From assembly GCA_024648695.1 (NCBI GenBank), contig JACAVV010000016.1, positions 1 through 64,000 on the forward strand: DNA of 64,000 nucleotides, in the 5' to 3' direction. Position numbers and translations under genes: made by a program. Of the stretch, positions 1 through 8,770 are shown one piece after another (the first letter of the stretch is position 1; the number at the start of each line of letters is the position of its first letter). Below the pieces are notes generated by a model. The model worked only from the letters and a program-made list of their open reading frames with translations. It ran no database searches and was not told where the DNA came from. Source of the stretch: Nitrospina sp. (GTDB lineage: Bacteria > Nitrospinota > Nitrospinia > Nitrospinales > JACRGP01).

Positions 1-424
1 ATCAAAAAATCCAGGTTGGGACATGGCAGGGTTCCTTTCAAACAGGGGGGAATGCTGTAAAACGCTTAACATACGTATTTTAATTCATTCAATAACTTTT
101 TGCCCTATTTTTAGAGGCACCCTTAAAATAAAGGTTTAATTATCAATAACTTGTCAATCAAGTTGGAATTTGAGATAATGTTCCGGAATCAAGGTTTACC
201 AAGCCTTGGATGGGAGTAACATACGTGTTTTTCCCGTATCTTTCAAGCTGTTGTCCATGTAAATCAGGACCACCCTGCTTTTCAGGCCTGGTTATACGAT
301 CCCTCAAACCCGAAGTTAACGTTCAATCAAGCTCAAATGCCCGGCCGTTGAAACCTTCCAGGCGATTTCCACGGAACACCAACGGTAGCATGATTTTCTC
401 ACCTCAAACCGGAATGAATGAAAA
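1..424. other. Upstream region without a recognisable gene
   Basis: No convincing coding region is visible on either strand. The one open frame across 210-491 has no recognisable protein character and overlaps the start of the M23 peptidase gene out of frame. The stretch presumably carries the promoter of the downstream cell-wall genes, but I could not single out a convincing -35/-10 pair. Confidence 0.5.
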
Positions 425-1570
425 ATGGATTTATCTTCCCTGTCGTTCAACAACGAAAAAAAACCCAAACTGTTCACCGCTAAAAAATTAATTCTTTTAA
501 CCTTTGTTTTCTCTCTGGGCTTAAACGTCTATTTTCTTCTTTTCAAGGACAACGCCAGTTCACCAGATGCTGAAGTTGTGGTCCAAAATGTGGCTCAGGA
601 GGATGCCACAACAACACTGGCGACCGGGGATAAGTCTCCTTCTGTACTGGCAAAAGTGGGTGGGGATAACGTATCAGAAAACCCTGCGTTTCGCGTTAAT
701 AAAACTTCGTTCACGGCATCCAACGAATTTGAGGGTGAACCTTTATTCACTTTTCACCTGAAAATCAAACGCTCCCTGAACTACACGCTGTGCAGTAAAA
801 TGGATAAAAAAGATTGCGGATTGATGTCTGCCTATTTGGGCCGAATCCTGGTCTGGTTTTTGGACGTGAATAAACATTTGAGAAAAAATGATGGCCTGTA
901 TGTAGTTTACAGAAAGGTGGATGGCCCGGACCGCTTCAAGGTTTTGAAATTAAAGTACGAGAGCAGTTATTTTCGAAAAACGTTTGAGGTAAATTATTTT
1001 AGAAACGATACCATGCCCTACGGCGGCTATTTTGATCCGGAAGGCAATGAAATCGCCAAACGTATTGCTGATATGGAAAGCCCGGTTCGCGATTATATAG
1101 AAATCACTTCCCTGCCGGGAGACTACCGTGGTGGCCGATTGCGCGGACATGGCGGAACCGATTTTAAAACGGATGTGGGCACACCTGTGTTCGCCAGTTT
1201 TTCCGGGAAAGTTAAACGGGTCAACTGGAACTTTCGTGTGAACGGAGATTGTATCGAAATCGACCACCCAAAACTGGGGATTCAAACCAAGTATCTGCAT
1301 TTGAATAAAGTCAATGTAAAACCAGGAACCTGGGTCAAGCAAGGCCAACTCATTGGAGAATCCGGTAACACAGGCCGAAGTTTTGCGCCGCACCTGCATT
1401 ATGAAATCCGTAGCCGGGGAAAACGGAAAAAAGTGTTCAGTCCTTTTAAATCCAAATATCACAAATCTTTCAATCGCAAAATTGAAGAGGGCAATCTGGC
1501 CGCCTATCAAAACCTCGTGGCCTTGTACGACGAAGCCCTCGAAAACCTCCCCGGCAATAAAACCACTTGA
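425..1570 (+). CDS. M23-family murein endopeptidase, membrane anchored
   Basis: A 381-aa LysM-less M23 (LytM/lysostaphin-fold) zinc peptidase expected to cut peptidoglycan cross-links in the periplasm. A single hydrophobic segment at about residues 22-40 follows a Lys-rich start and should act as a signal anchor. The peptidase domain is about residues 238-340. It has the zinc motif RGHGGTDF near 239-246, the YLHL histidine near 290 and the HLHYEI motif near 323, so all metal and catalytic positions look present. Residues 85-220 resemble the helical/beta pro-region common in OapA/MepM-type enzymes. The ATG at 425 has no strong ribosome site. mtgA follows after 51 bases on the same strand, so a murein hydrolase and a murein polymerase are probably co-transcribed. 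Confidence 0.9.
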   Translation: MDLSSLSFNNEKKPKLFTAKKLILLTFVFSLGLNVYFLLFKDNASSPDAEVVVQNVAQEDATTTLATGDKSPSVLAKVGGDNVSENPAFRVNKTSFTASNEFEGEPLFTFHLKIKRSLNYTLCSKMDKKDCGLMSAYLGRILVWFLDVNKHLRKNDGLYVVYRKVDGPDRFKVLKLKYESSYFRKTFEVNYFRNDTMPYGGYFDPEGNEIAKRIADMESPVRDYIEITSLPGDYRGGRLRGHGGTDFKTDVGTPVFASFSGKVKRVNWNFRVNGDCIEIDHPKLGIQTKYLHLNKVNVKPGTWVKQGQLIGESGNTGRSFAPHLHYEIRSRGKRKKVFSPFKSKYHKSFNRKIEEGNLAAYQNLVALYDEALENLPGNKTT

Positions 1571-1621
1571 TGATTACGTTTTTGGATTTTCGAATCCCCA
1601 CGGATTCAATATCAAACCCTC

Positions 1622-2362
1622 ATGGCAGTTAAAGTTAAATCGCATCAAAAATCCCGGCCGCGATCCTTCGGATCGCGGTTGATCCGGGTTTTACGCAATG
1701 TCCTGTTGCTATTTTTGGCGATCACTATTTTGCCGGTTCTGCTTTATTCTGTGGTGAACCCGCCTTTCACCCCTTTGATGTGGATTCGATGGGTCGAATC
1801 GGGTTATGAAAGCTCATATCCACGATCCATAAAGCAATGGATCCCTCTGGAAGAAACATCGCCACATTTATTGAAGGCGGTGATCGGTGCGGAGGATCAA
1901 AAATTCTTTCAGCATAAGGGCTTCGACTGGGAGGCCCTGGAAAAAGCCATCCAACACAACAAAACCTCTAAAAAAACCCTGGGCGCCAGCACCATTTCCA
2001 TGCAAACAGCGCGCAATGTCTTCCTTTGGCAAAGCAGGACCTGGTTACGTAAAGGCCTGGAAGCGTACTACACATTTTTAATAGAAACCTTCTGGAGCAA
2101 GAAACGTATTCTCGAGGTTTACGTGAACGTGATTGAATGGGGAAACGGAGTCTTCGGTTGCGCGGCGGCGACGGAAAAATATTTTCATCGTTCGCCCAAA
2201 AGCATATCGCCCATTGAATCAGCCTGGTTGGCCGCGGTCTTGCCCAACCCACGTAAATGGGCTCGTCCCATACCTTCAAAACGCGTGGAGCGGCGGCAAG
2301 CACGCATCCTGAAAGCCATGGGCGGAGTCAAGCTTCCCCTCCATTTGCAAAGCAAGACTTGA
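1622..2362 (+). CDS. mtgA: Monofunctional biosynthetic peptidoglycan transglycosylase
   Basis: A 246-aa family GT51 glycosyltransferase that polymerises lipid II into glycan strands at the outer face of the inner membrane. One membrane segment lies at about residues 22-43. The GT51 domain follows, with IGAEDQKFF (catalytic Glu near residue 90), the KTLGASTISMQTARN block and the second glutamate region VIEWGNGVFG near 170. Length matches E. coli MtgA (242 aa), and there is no penicillin-binding domain. Codons 13-19 contain a perfect 9-bp inverted repeat (1658-1678), which is unusual inside a coding region. It follows the M23 peptidase gene. Confidence 0.93.
   Translation: MAVKVKSHQKSRPRSFGSRLIRVLRNVLLLFLAITILPVLLYSVVNPPFTPLMWIRWVESGYESSYPRSIKQWIPLEETSPHLLKAVIGAEDQKFFQHKGFDWEALEKAIQHNKTSKKTLGASTISMQTARNVFLWQSRTWLRKGLEAYYTFLIETFWSKKRILEVYVNVIEWGNGVFGCAAATEKYFHRSPKSISPIESAWLAAVLPNPRKWARPIPSKRVERRQARILKAMGGVKLPLHLQSKT
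1658..1678. repeat. Perfect 9-bp hairpin inside the mtgA N-terminus
   Basis: Arms CCGCGATCC (1658-1666) and GGATCGCGG (1670-1678) flank a TTC loop. It encodes part of the basic stretch before the membrane segment of MtgA. It may be a short mobile palindrome captured by the gene or an mRNA structure near the start codon. Confidence 0.7.
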
Positions 2363-2396
2363 AACTGTTAAGCTGGATTGATTCCTGAAAAACCAA

Positions 2397-2426
2397 TCCC
2401 CTTCTCCCCAACGGGACCAGGGGTAT
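2397..2426. repeat. REP-like GC-rich imperfect palindrome, copy 1
   Basis: A C-rich arm (CCCCTTCTCCCC) is followed by a G-rich arm (GGGACCAGGGG). It lies between mtgA and the methyltransferase gene and belongs to the same dispersed family as copies at 15911, 33317, 33995, 36906, 45071, 51884, 56497 and 57152. Confidence 0.55.
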
Positions 2427-2474
2427 TCTTTCTTGAAATTGAGATAACCCGTAAACCTGCCATGAAGAAAATCA

Positions 2475-3734
2475 TTGTCCATACGTACTCATAAATTAAA
2501 AGTATCCAATCGCCTACAATCCAGAATCCGCAAAGGTTATCCCTGGGTCCATTTTTATCAAATCGAAAAAGAACCCAAAGACATCCAGCCGGGCGATCTT
2601 GGGGTTATTTACGATAAAGCCAACCGCTTTCTGGCGATCGGCTTATACGACCCTTGTTCTGAAATACGTTTGCGCATTTTGAATACGGGGTCTCCCTGTG
2701 CAATCGACCGGGTTTTTTTTGATCAACGCCTCAAGGAAGCGCTCATATTGCGCGTGGGATTGGAAGAGGCCGGAACCACGGGTTATCGTGTGGTGAATGG
2801 AGAGAATGAGGGGTTTCCCGGGTTTGTTATCGACCGCTACGGGGACACGGTGGTATTTAAACTTTATACAGCGGCCTGGTTTCCCCATCTGGAAACCCTG
2901 CTTGCGCTGGTCACCGAAAACCTAAACATAAAACGTGTGGTCCTGTTATTGAGCCGTCACACAGAACGAAGCGGATCGGGTGATCCCCCATACAAAAATG
3001 GCACAGTCCTTTACGGTCCGGAACGGGAAGGCCCGGTTCCTTTTAAAGAAAATGGACTGAAATTCAAGGCCGATGTTATTGAGGGACAAAAGACGGGATT
3101 TTTTCTCGATCAACGGGAGAACCGGGAACGCATTGGCAAACTGGCCAAAGGTAAAACGGTTTTGAATGTTTTCAGTTACACCGGAGGGTTTTCCATATAC
3201 AGTTTGGCAGGAGGCGCCAGGTCGGTTTTGGAAATCGATTCCAACCGATGGGCCCTGGAGGCGGCAAAGCTAAACATGAAACTGAATGAAGACACATTAC
3301 AAAATGTGGATACACGTTTCGACCAATTGTGTGAAGACGCTTTTAAAGCCTTGTCCCGATTGAACAAGGAGAAACAAAAATTTGATGTTGTGATATTGGA
3401 TCCGCCCGCATTTGCAAAAAACAAAAAGCATAAGTCCAATGCCCTTTTGGCTTATCAACGCCTGGCGAAAATGGGTGCGCGACTGACTCGCCCCGAGGGC
3501 ATGCTATTCTCAGCATCCTGTTCGAATCCTGTAGAAGCAGGAGAATTTTATTATGCCGTGCGCCGGGGTATCAGGGAAACCGGAAACGTATTTGAAGAAA
3601 CGTTAAAAACACAACACGCGCTGGACCATCCGGTCCGCTTCAAAGAAGGGGCTTATCTAAAGGGAATTTATTGCAGGATAAAAGGACGGGGAGTCCAATC
3701 AACAGGTACGCATGAAGAAAAGAAGAGGCGCTGA
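2475..3734 (+). CDS. rlmI: RlmI-like 23S rRNA (cytosine-C5) methyltransferase
   Basis: A 419-aa class I SAM-dependent methyltransferase with an N-terminal PUA domain (about residues 1-80, with RKGYPWVH and PGDLGVIYD) and a Rossmann methyltransferase domain from about 190. Visible motifs are GQKTGFFLDQREN, VLNVFSYTGGFSI (SAM motif I), VVILDPPAF (motif IV) and SASCSN near 355-360. These are typical of the RlmI/YccW family, which makes m5C1962 in 23S rRNA; the exact target base is inferred. The start is a TTG at 2475, since no in-frame ATG lies near the PUA N-terminus; the ATG at 2462 is in another frame and stops at once. Confidence 0.85.
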   Translation: MSIRTHKLKVSNRLQSRIRKGYPWVHFYQIEKEPKDIQPGDLGVIYDKANRFLAIGLYDPCSEIRLRILNTGSPCAIDRVFFDQRLKEALILRVGLEEAGTTGYRVVNGENEGFPGFVIDRYGDTVVFKLYTAAWFPHLETLLALVTENLNIKRVVLLLSRHTERSGSGDPPYKNGTVLYGPEREGPVPFKENGLKFKADVIEGQKTGFFLDQRENRERIGKLAKGKTVLNVFSYTGGFSIYSLAGGARSVLEIDSNRWALEAAKLNMKLNEDTLQNVDTRFDQLCEDAFKALSRLNKEKQKFDVVILDPPAFAKNKKHKSNALLAYQRLAKMGARLTRPEGMLFSASCSNPVEAGEFYYAVRRGIRETGNVFEETLKTQHALDHPVRFKEGAYLKGIYCRIKGRGVQSTGTHEEKKRR

Positions 3735-3824
3735 AACGATTTTAACGTACCTAATGGATGAGTGGATTGAAACTTAAATTTAGCAAGGAACAGTTTAAAA
3801 AGAACAGGTAACAAAACCACCGAG

Positions 3825-4166
3825 CTATTTTTTAGCTTTCGTTTTTGCTTTAGCTTTAGCCTTGGCTTTCGTTTTTGCTTTAGCCTTAGGCTTAGCTTTT
3901 GCTTTGGTTTTTGTTTTCGCTTTTGCTTTAGTTTTTGCCTTGCTCTTTGCGGCTGTTTTTGATTTTGCCGCAGTTTTTGTTTTTGCTTTAGCTTTCGTTT
4001 TAGCTTTAGCTTTTATTTTCGCCTTAGCTTTGGTAGCTGTTTTAGCTTTGGCTTTGGTCTTGGCTTTAGCTTTTACTTTCGTTTTAGCTTTAGCCTTTGT
4101 TGCCGTTTTGGCTTTGGCTTTTGTTTTTGCCTTAGCCTTGGTTTTTGCTTTTGCCTTGGTTGCCAT
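3825..4166 (-). CDS. Lys/Ala/Thr repeat, histone H1-like DNA-binding protein
   Basis: A 113-aa protein made almost wholly of the tetrads AKAK, TKAK and TATK. This very basic low-complexity composition is shared with histone H1 tails and bacterial AlgP/Hc1-like proteins. It probably coats or condenses DNA, or binds RNA, without a folded domain. The ATG at 4166 has an excellent ribosome site (GGAGA six bases upstream); a longer reading to 4211 lacks one. A good sigma70-type promoter sits 57 bases further upstream. The repeat is prone to slippage, so length will vary among strains. Function is inferred from composition only. Confidence 0.75.
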   Translation of the reverse strand: MATKAKAKTKAKAKTKAKAKTATKAKAKTKVKAKAKTKAKAKTATKAKAKIKAKAKTKAKAKTKTAAKSKTAAKSKAKTKAKAKTKTKAKAKPKAKAKTKAKAKAKAKTKAKK

Positions 4167-4222
4167 CAAGGTCTCCTTTCGTGATATTTGATTACTCGTT
4201 TCAGCGCCCAAATATCGTTGTT

Positions 4223-4250
4223 ATTTTATGCGATACACTAATAAAGTCAA
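4223..4250 (-). promoter_or_regulatory. Sigma70-type promoter of the Lys/Ala repeat gene
   Basis: Read on the minus strand: -35 TTGACT, 16-base spacer, -10 TAAAAT (each 5 of 6 to consensus), ending 57 bases before the ATG at 4166. The rest of 4167-4463 is AT-rich with no gene. Confidence 0.55.
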
Positions 4251-4463
4251 GGAAAATTGATACATCTCAAAACCTGTTTTCAATTGGATTAAAGCGTGTT
4301 GGTTCCTGTTCAAAAAAATATAAACCGGTTGTTTTTTTATTGCCCCCTCTAAAAGCCTTACTGTATGCGGACTTCAGCGGCTATTGCTTTTTTCTGTATA
4401 AAAAGTTTATGGTAATGCCGGTTTTGTATTCATAATATTTTTTTTAAGTTTTTTTGTTTTGCA

Positions 4464-5249
4464 ATGAATGTTTCTGTCGATTTCAAAAAATTAAAAATGT
4501 TTGAAGCCTGTAATGAACTGGTTCATGGTTTCACCATACGCACTTACCAGGATTACAATTCAAAAAGGCATGCCCTGTTTCCCGGCTTAAATAAAGGCGA
4601 TGAGACCTATCGCTTGCATTCCGCCTGGGTGTTGAAAGCTTTGTCCATCGATTCTAAAAATTTGTTTACTGTGAATCAGGTGCATGGCGACACGGTGTGC
4701 GTTGTAAAAAACAGGAAACCAAAAAACGATGCGCATCTTCAAAAGGCAGATGCGATCGTCACTCATCTTGAAGAATTTCCTCTAGGCATATGGACTGCGG
4801 ATTGTGTCCCTGTTTTGATTTATGACAAACGCTTACGTGTGCTCGGACTGGTTCATGCCGGACGGCGCGGTACGGAAATAAATATCGTTCGCAAAACGCT
4901 TCAAACTTTAAACAAGGAATTTGGTTGCCTTGCAAAAGACATTGCACTGGGTCTCGGTCCGGCCATAGGGAAATGTTGCTATGAGGTCGACGAGCCTTGT
5001 TTGACAGGCTTTAAACGTTCCTACCCCTATTGGGAATCCCTGGTGTCACCTTCCCCTTCGCACGGAAGATTTTATCTCGATTTGTTAAATGCCAACGCAA
5101 TAGATGCCGTCAGTTTCGGGCTTCAGGAAAACCAGATAGAGAGAATGCCCTATTGCACTTCTTGCGATAACAACATGTTTTATTCATACAGGAGGGATGG
5201 CAATGCAGGAAGGATTTTAACGGTGGCTATGATTCGCAAAAAAGCGTAA
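4464..5249 (+). CDS. pgeF: PgeF/YfiH-type multicopper laccase-domain protein
   Basis: A 261-aa protein of the Cu-oxidase_4 (DUF152) family, whose members include the peptidoglycan editing factor PgeF and purine-nucleoside-active enzymes. Family blocks are clear: VNQVHGDTV, the TADCVPVLIYD cysteine motif, LVHAGRRGT, LGLGPAIGKCCYEV and the C-terminal CTSCDNNMFYSYRRDG. The metal-site Cys and His residues therefore look intact. Length is standard. The neighbouring murein genes (425-2362) fit a role in wall editing, but this is context only. The ATG at 4464 follows a U-rich leader with no Shine-Dalgarno sequence. Confidence 0.88.
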   Translation: MNVSVDFKKLKMFEACNELVHGFTIRTYQDYNSKRHALFPGLNKGDETYRLHSAWVLKALSIDSKNLFTVNQVHGDTVCVVKNRKPKNDAHLQKADAIVTHLEEFPLGIWTADCVPVLIYDKRLRVLGLVHAGRRGTEINIVRKTLQTLNKEFGCLAKDIALGLGPAIGKCCYEVDEPCLTGFKRSYPYWESLVSPSPSHGRFYLDLLNANAIDAVSFGLQENQIERMPYCTSCDNNMFYSYRRDGNAGRILTVAMIRKKA

Positions 5250-5284
5250 TGAAGAATTCCAAACCAGTTTCATTGAAAACATTT

Positions 5285-7873
5285 TTAAGGGGAAGACTTT
5301 TTTTGGTTTAATGGCAGGGTGAAATAAAGGATGGTTCCTTTGCCCCCTTCGCTTTCCGCCCAGATGGAACCCCCGTGCATCTCCACCAGCTTTTTAGTGA
5401 TCGCCAATCCCAATCCGGTTCCCGAGGCGCCTCGAGTGAATGAAGAATCCACTTGATGAAACACATCGAAAATTCTGGCCAAGTGTTCTTCCGGTATACC
5501 ACAACCTGTATCCACCACCTGAAACATTACCGTCTCACCGGTTTTTTTGACAATCACGCGGACGGTTCCTGTATCGGTGAACTTGATGGCATTGCTCAAC
5601 AAGTTGAGTAAAATCTGTTTCAGGCGAACGGGGTCCGCTTTCAATTCCAGATCCTGGCATTCAGTTTCCAGCTTGAGTCCCTTGTTCTGGGCGATAACCT
5701 GGATGTTGGAAACCACATCCTGGACCAGAGATTTGATGTTAAGAGGCTCAATGTTTAACGCCATTTTCCCAACTTCGATTTTTGAGAAGTCCAGCAAGTC
5801 TTCAATCAAGTCCAGCAAATGTTTACTCGAACCCTCAATGTCCCGGGCAATGTCATTGATATCGGAAGGGGGCGGCAGTTCCTTTTCATCCGTAAGCAAT
5901 GGCGTGTTGCCAAGTACCACGTTGAGAGGCGTGCGGAACTCGTGCGATATGGTGCTGATGAAATTGGTTTTGAGTCGGTTGGACTCCTCAGCCTTTTGCG
6001 CCGCCAGTTTCAATTCCGCTTCCACTTTATTGCGCTCGGTGATATCGATTCCGAAACCAATGATTTCGGCGACCTTTCCCGTATCATCCCGGCGATAGGA
6101 GAAGTTCCACGAAATGGTACATAATTCCTTGAAGCAGGTGGTCATGATCATTTCGTAGTCAACCACGGGACCTTGTTCGATTTTTTTCAGGAGCTGGTCA
6201 ACCTGGCCGTAATGATCGCCGGGAAAAAAAAGTTTCCACCAGTTGGCATCAGCCAATTGTTCCCAGGTGTAGCCCGTGGAATGAAGTACGGCAGGATTGG
6301 CAAAGTTGATCGCGCCTTCAGGGGACAAACGGCAAATCAGGGACGGTGTTTTTTCAATGATCTTGGCACTGTAATCGCGTTCTTCACGCAATGCCGTTTC
6401 AATGCGTTTTCTTTCGGTGATGTCACGTACGATTCCCAGATACAATAAAGGTCGCGTGTCTTTCGTCGCGCGCGGTTGACGCCTCCTTTCCGGCATTTTC
6501 AGTTCGCTGACTGATAGTTCCATCGGAAACACAGACCCGTCCTTCCGGCGCCCAACCACTTCAATCACCTTGCCCAAAATATTTTTGCGGTGGGTCTCCA
6601 GCAAGGACTGCAATCCTTTGTGATCCATATGATAATGCGGTTCGGGCATGAGCAGATTGATTCGTTTACCGAGCACCTCAAAAGCCTTGAAACCGAAAAT
6701 AGATTCGGCCGCAGGGTTAATGGATTCAATGGAACCATTTTGAAATGTGGTGATAATGCCGTCCAGTGCATTGACCACAATGGACCGGATTCGTTCTTCA
6801 CTGGCGCTGACAGTGGCATAAGCCCAGATCCGCTCGATTCCCAATGCGATCTCCGAGGACACGCCCGACAAGGCATGTTCGAGAGCTGGACTGATTTCCT
6901 CCCGAGAATACAGGTCAAGAATGCCCATTAATCGGCCTTCAACAATCAGAGGATAACTCGCGTAGGCCCTGACCTTTTCCTTGATCAACCACTCCCGCTC
7001 CTCAAAGTGGGAATCGTTTTGAATATCGTTCGAAACCAACGGGACCCGGTTTTTGACCGTTTGTTCAACCAGATCGCGGTCCCGGTTGATCATCGAATCG
7101 GAAATAAAAATTTCATCTGCCTGACCGTGGCCCTGCAGTTCCAAAAGGTGGTCCCCTGTGTGAAGAGTCCAGATTCTTGCAAACACCGCGTTGCCGTATT
7201 GAATGATCGCCTTGAGGCATTGTCTTGAAATAGGAGGTAAGGAATCGCCACCCGCAAGAATCGATCCGATTTCTGCACTCAGGCTACCCAGGCGAATGCG
7301 CTCCGCCAGCTTCTGCTCCGCATACCTGCGCTCGGTGCAGTTTTCTCCGATTCCGACAATGCCGATCACCCGGTTCCGGTCATCAAACCGTGGCGACAAA
7401 GTGAGCTTGACCCACACTCGGCGTCCGTCTTTTGCCAATTCCTGGATTTCACAGGTGGTGCCTTTCTTCTCCGACAAAATGTATTTAAACACCTCCATGA
7501 TTTTTTGTTTGTTTTCCGGATCGTCCGGATACACCACGCCAATCTTTTGTTTTCCCACCATCTCTTCGGATTGATAACCAAGCAAGTTTTCGGCACCCTT
7601 GTTCCAGAAAAGGACGTTGCCTTCCAGGTCGGTTGAAATAATGGAGATACCTGTTGGGCTCTCCATGATATTTTGCAGGAAACGGTTTTGGGATCGCCAG
7701 GATTCTTCAAGCACCTTTCGCAAGGATTCGTTTTTTTCCAGGCGAGATACTTTTTCCCTCAAGGATTCAATCTCCTTGATGAAATCTGATTTTTTCCAGT
7801 ATTCGTAACTTGAGTCGTTCATAGTTGCGCACTGATTGCCAAAATGACCGCCGGGAATTCCGGTCATATGCAA
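5285..7873 (-). CDS. Multi-PAS/GAF sensor histidine kinase (orphan)
   Basis: An 862-aa cytoplasmic-looking kinase without membrane segments. Order of domains: coiled coil about 30-60, PAS/PAC about 65-185, GAF about 195-350, PAS about 355-490, PAS about 500-620, HisKA with STISHEFRTPLN near 645, and HATPase_c to the end with LLNLLSNAIKFT (N box), VVDTGCGIPE (G1) and GTGLGLAITKK (G2). All kinase motifs are intact, and there is no receiver domain and no adjacent response regulator, so its partner lies elsewhere. Signals are probably sensed inside the cell. The ATG at 7873 has no clear ribosome site; the in-frame ATG at 7822 (MNDSSYEYW) is equally possible. Confidence 0.9.
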   Translation of the reverse strand: MHMTGIPGGHFGNQCATMNDSSYEYWKKSDFIKEIESLREKVSRLEKNESLRKVLEESWRSQNRFLQNIMESPTGISIISTDLEGNVLFWNKGAENLLGYQSEEMVGKQKIGVVYPDDPENKQKIMEVFKYILSEKKGTTCEIQELAKDGRRVWVKLTLSPRFDDRNRVIGIVGIGENCTERRYAEQKLAERIRLGSLSAEIGSILAGGDSLPPISRQCLKAIIQYGNAVFARIWTLHTGDHLLELQGHGQADEIFISDSMINRDRDLVEQTVKNRVPLVSNDIQNDSHFEEREWLIKEKVRAYASYPLIVEGRLMGILDLYSREEISPALEHALSGVSSEIALGIERIWAYATVSASEERIRSIVVNALDGIITTFQNGSIESINPAAESIFGFKAFEVLGKRINLLMPEPHYHMDHKGLQSLLETHRKNILGKVIEVVGRRKDGSVFPMELSVSELKMPERRRQPRATKDTRPLLYLGIVRDITERKRIETALREERDYSAKIIEKTPSLICRLSPEGAINFANPAVLHSTGYTWEQLADANWWKLFFPGDHYGQVDQLLKKIEQGPVVDYEMIMTTCFKELCTISWNFSYRRDDTGKVAEIIGFGIDITERNKVEAELKLAAQKAEESNRLKTNFISTISHEFRTPLNVVLGNTPLLTDEKELPPPSDINDIARDIEGSSKHLLDLIEDLLDFSKIEVGKMALNIEPLNIKSLVQDVVSNIQVIAQNKGLKLETECQDLELKADPVRLKQILLNLLSNAIKFTDTGTVRVIVKKTGETVMFQVVDTGCGIPEEHLARIFDVFHQVDSSFTRGASGTGLGLAITKKLVEMHGGSIWAESEGGKGTILYFTLPLNQKKSSP

Positions 7874-7965
7874 AAGTTAATGGAAGCTACCAGGATTTCC
7901 TGGAATGATATCATTTCAATTTAAAGAAACACAATGAAACAAAATTCACTCCACGAATTCACGAG

Positions 7966-8006
7966 CCAAAAAAGAAGAGACTCAGGGCCACCCTGGCTTG
8001 GCCTGA
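7966..8006 (-). terminator. Likely terminator of the three-gene GHKL ATPase cassette
   Basis: On the minus strand a stem of TCAGGCCA pairing with TGGCCCTGA (one bulge, eight-base loop) is followed by a T-rich run. It begins 30 bases past the stop codon of the last cassette gene. Confidence 0.55.
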
Positions 8007-8035
8007 TTCCTTGAAATATTCAAGAACCATACGGA

Positions 8036-8770
8036 TTATTTATTCAGTAAATCCAGAGACTTCCATTCATCAAACTCATATGGCAACAGGAACAGAATGC
8101 CCTCCGCAGTAAGACTGTACAAATCAAAGGTCATATCCAACTGCTGAATCACATTTATGAATCGGAACAGGTTCCCCCTTTTGGATTTAGATAAAATGCC
8201 CCGTTTCGGCGCTTTCCTTTTGCTGTCGAAATAAAGTACATCTGCCGCTTCTATGATTGCTGAATTTGAAATAAAATCCTGCCTCATTACCAATTGGTGG
8301 TAAATTTGGCTTTCATTAAAAACAGGTCCCCATAAAAGTAACCGGGCTTTTAATCCATGGACTTTGAAAACTGAAAATGGACCCGCAAGAAGATGACGAT
8401 GACTGGTTCGAAAATCCTGTTCCAGAATATGACGGTAATCCTTTCCAGGCTTGCGCTTTCCTTCCAGGTTTTCAGGACACACCTGGTCAAAATAAAAAAG
8501 TGATAACCAACTCCAGAGCCCTTTGCTTTCAGGGGACATGATACTGATTCTGTCATTCCAAATATCGTTTAAATAGTTGAGCATTTCAATGCGGGTGTCG
8601 AATTCCCTGCTTTCAATATTAACGGGAACAACAATGGCCTTGGAAAAATTGCTGTCGTATAAAATTTCCAGTGGTGGAGCCAGATCAGGATGAATCCGCA
8701 GTTTTTCAAGGTAATCCCGAAACCGGTTGATCCCCTGAGCATTCAGTTGTCTTAATGCACGCATCGACAT
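8036..8770 (-). CDS. Unrecognised protein, third gene of GHKL cassette
   Basis: A 244-aa soluble protein with no signal peptide or membrane segment, and I do not recognise the family. It has a mixed alpha/beta composition. The N-terminus (RALRQLNAQGINRF) looks helical, there is a Trp-rich patch near residue 105 (GLWSWLSLFYFD), and a Lys/Arg-rich stretch lies near 190-200. The C-terminus (about 200-240) looks like a small winged-helix-like segment, though this is a guess. Its ATG overlaps the TAA of the preceding gene by one base (TAATG), so it is almost certainly translated by coupling. It is the last gene of the cassette and is followed by a hairpin terminator. Confidence 0.75.
   Translation of the reverse strand: MSMRALRQLNAQGINRFRDYLEKLRIHPDLAPPLEILYDSNFSKAIVVPVNIESREFDTRIEMLNYLNDIWNDRISIMSPESKGLWSWLSLFYFDQVCPENLEGKRKPGKDYRHILEQDFRTSHRHLLAGPFSVFKVHGLKARLLLWGPVFNESQIYHQLVMRQDFISNSAIIEAADVLYFDSKRKAPKRGILSKSKRGNLFRFINVIQQLDMTFDLYSLTAEGILFLLPYEFDEWKSLDLLNK

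Noticed and set aside
950-1510. 186-aa frame antisense to the M23 peptidase gene
   Set aside because: It is inside a clear gene with conserved motifs and has no ribosome site or family match.
3862-4191. Hydrophobic Phe/Ala/Leu-rich frame on the plus strand opposite the Lys/Ala repeat gene
   Set aside because: It is the mirror of the AAK codons on the minus strand, which has the ribosome site and promoter; the plus-strand product is an artefact of the repeat.
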